Below are positions 62,441 to 64,000 of a DNA stretch of 64,000 bases, in pieces. A model generated the notes under the pieces. The model ran no database searches. It had not been told where the DNA came from and saw nothing but the letters and a program-made list of their open reading frames with translations. The DNA lies in NCBI GenBank assembly GCA_030068145.1, contig JAPJBO010000046.1, positions 124,001-188,000 on the forward strand. Reading direction: 5' to 3'. Position numbers and translations under genes: made by a program. How positions within the stretch are numbered: the first letter of the stretch is position 1; the number at the start of each line of letters is the position of its first letter. This DNA is from Diplonema papillatum (Eukaryota > Euglenozoa > Diplonemea > Diplonemida > Diplonemidae).

Positions 62441-63320
62441 TTTTTTTTGCTTTATACGCCAGTGCTCCCGCTATCCTCACTTTTGGTGAGGAATTCAAAA
62501 ACCTGCTTTCGGACTTTTTTTTTTTTGTGCCCCCCAATTCAGGGTACTAGTTTGAAGGCTGCCGGGGTTTGCAGATTTAGACCGCTACTATGGGTGGTTT
62601 TGGGCGGTGTTTCGGTGCCGGTTTCGCCGGTGTACGGCGTCTTGGGGCGGTGCCGACACATCTCCACAACTTCGTTCGGCAAAAGAGGGGTCTTCATGGG
62701 TCCTTTATGGGGTCTTTATGGGTCAATTATGGTCACCCCGTCAGTTTGGCGAGGACGTTTTTTCAACCTACACCAGTCTGGATCAAGCTTTTCGGGGGTT
62801 TCCGAATGCTTCTGGCCTGTGGGGTTGGGTGCCATGTGGGGACACGCTCCAAAAACAGTCAAAATCGTAAACAGACAGTCTCGTCAGGCAGCTAAAGGGG
62901 TGGACCTGGGGACCTATTTTCCAATGATTCCTATGATAATTGGTCCACGGTTTTGGTGTATATGCAGCTGCACCACCGTGCTTACGACAACATTTTTAGC
63001 GTTATATTTAGCAACATCGTGCCGAAGGCGCGACGGAAATTTTGGGCAAAAATAATTCCGCCCCCCTTTATCATGTGTGGGCGACTCTTAGCTCGTGTGG
63101 GTTACTCAACTGTCAAACAGGACCTTGGCCCGGTAATGAAGCACAGTGGTAGCTGCAACCTGCCGACCCGAAGCTGAATACAATTGAACGGCAGCGGCTG
63201 GGTCTCAGCAGCGGAGGCTCAGCAGCCTTCCAGCACCTTCAGCACTGCTACAAACACCACACAACCCCCCGCCTATATTTACTTCGACACCGTTTCTTGA
63301 ACATTTTTTTCCCCCGGCCA
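62441..63320. other. Upstream of the LRR-like gene, no supported gene
   Basis: 'tttgcagatttagaccg' occurs at 62570 and again in the hairpin at 63329. Short plus frames (62447-63055) have no motif. Confidence 0.45.
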
Positions 63321-63328
63321 AGTCCGGT

Positions 63329-63361
63329 TTGCAGATTTAGACCGACGGTCTAAATCTGCAA
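63329..63361. repeat. Perfect 16-bp hairpin
   Basis: 'ttgcagatttagaccg', one base, then its exact reverse complement. Confidence 0.92.
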
Positions 63362-63843
63362 CGGAAACTAATCCCCTGCCCCAATTTTTTTTCCCCTGTG
63401 CTGCGCAGGTTATTAACTTCGTTTCTGCCTCGGTTTCTCGACCAACTTTCTGAAACCGAGAAGCTTTTCTCCAGGGGAGCACCAGAATATTTTAAGGGGG
63501 GTCCGGGGGGTCTGCCCCCGGTACAGGTGGAGAAAGTTTGCACTGTTTGTCACAATAAACACTGCACATTCCTGAAGGCAACAGCCCATTTCAAATTCAA
63601 CCACCACTCGATACTGTGTGCTAGTAAATCATTGCCACGAGTAGATGCAGACCAGAGATCACATGGAACAAGGCACTTGTGTCGACTCGGAGAGAATCTG
63701 TCAAGAAATCCGGGGCTGCTTCTGAGCCTCGACTCTCTTTCTCAGCTCCAGCCCCCAACTTCTACCCGCCAGCCCACCATGCCCAGCAGAGAGTAGACCG
63801 TGATGCAGTGCTTTGGCTGCACGATACTACCAATGGGAAAAAG

Positions 63844-63873
63844 GTGAGGAATTCCTCATGAGGAATTCCTCAC
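63844..63873. repeat. Perfect 30-bp palindrome
   Basis: Two 'gaggaattcctc' blocks around a central 'atga'-type join form an exactly self-complementary 30-mer. A third 'gaggaattcctc' lies at 63901 after a T run. Confidence 0.95.
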
Positions 63874-64000
63874 CCTCTTTTTTCGAGCCTCTTTTTTTTT
63901 TTGAGGAATTCCTCGCACTTTTTCGTTAGCGGGAGCACTGTTATTCGCAATGACCATTTTATTTGTGAAAACAATACGACCGCAACTCTGCATGGCCCTG

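Overview
The window is nuclear DNA from a eukaryote with a large, repeat-rich genome, most likely a unicellular alga or other protist. The species cannot be named from the sequence. The evidence for a eukaryote is: spliceosomal introns (reading frames that join in phase across GT...AG boundaries), a secretory-pathway PDI, a type II membrane PC-esterase/NXPE-like protein, a DEP-domain protein, a nucleoplasmin-like histone chaperone, retroposons, MITEs, a hAT transposase remnant and abundant micro- and minisatellites. Every gene I can support lies on the minus strand. Such one-directional gene order is known from dinoflagellates, but it is not proof of that group.

Layout, left to right: PDI (1-627, cut by the window edge). 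Repeats. An NXPE/PC-esterase-like gene (3626-5770). A hypothetical gene (7213-8316) whose last exon is copied in a 280-bp tandem array. Shuffled exon fragments (9660-10860). A two-exon DEP-domain gene (exon 2 at 10887-11904, exon 1 at 18659-19740) whose 6.75-kb intron holds a nested inverted-repeat (foldback) element, a 1.2-kb TIR element and SINE-like repeats. Four decayed tandem copies of that gene's first exon and upstream region (19741-21400). A three-exon nucleoplasmin-like gene (24668-26844). About 6 kb of dispersed repeats. A secreted Cys-repeat protein (33480-34346). Minisatellites. A two-exon coiled-coil protein (36826-38397). About 11 kb of repeats, including a 513-bp (GTA)171 tract. 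Last, a seven-exon leucine-rich-repeat-like gene (49449-62129) whose introns contain a hAT remnant, a 39-bp minisatellite, a 2.1-kb 22-bp minisatellite and a retroelement inserted in a MITE.

The spliced models come from reading exon-like coding stretches by eye and requiring donor, acceptor and codon phase to agree. Eight of the ten inferred donors read GTATGC or GTATGG, an extended donor consensus that helped locate further exons. The models are predictions without transcript support. I recognise at least twelve dispersed repeat families, which I label A to M. Two of them (A and C) share a 3'-end motif, as expected of SINEs mobilised by one LINE. Partial duplications of the start, middle or end of genes next to the parent gene recur and are the most unusual feature of the window.
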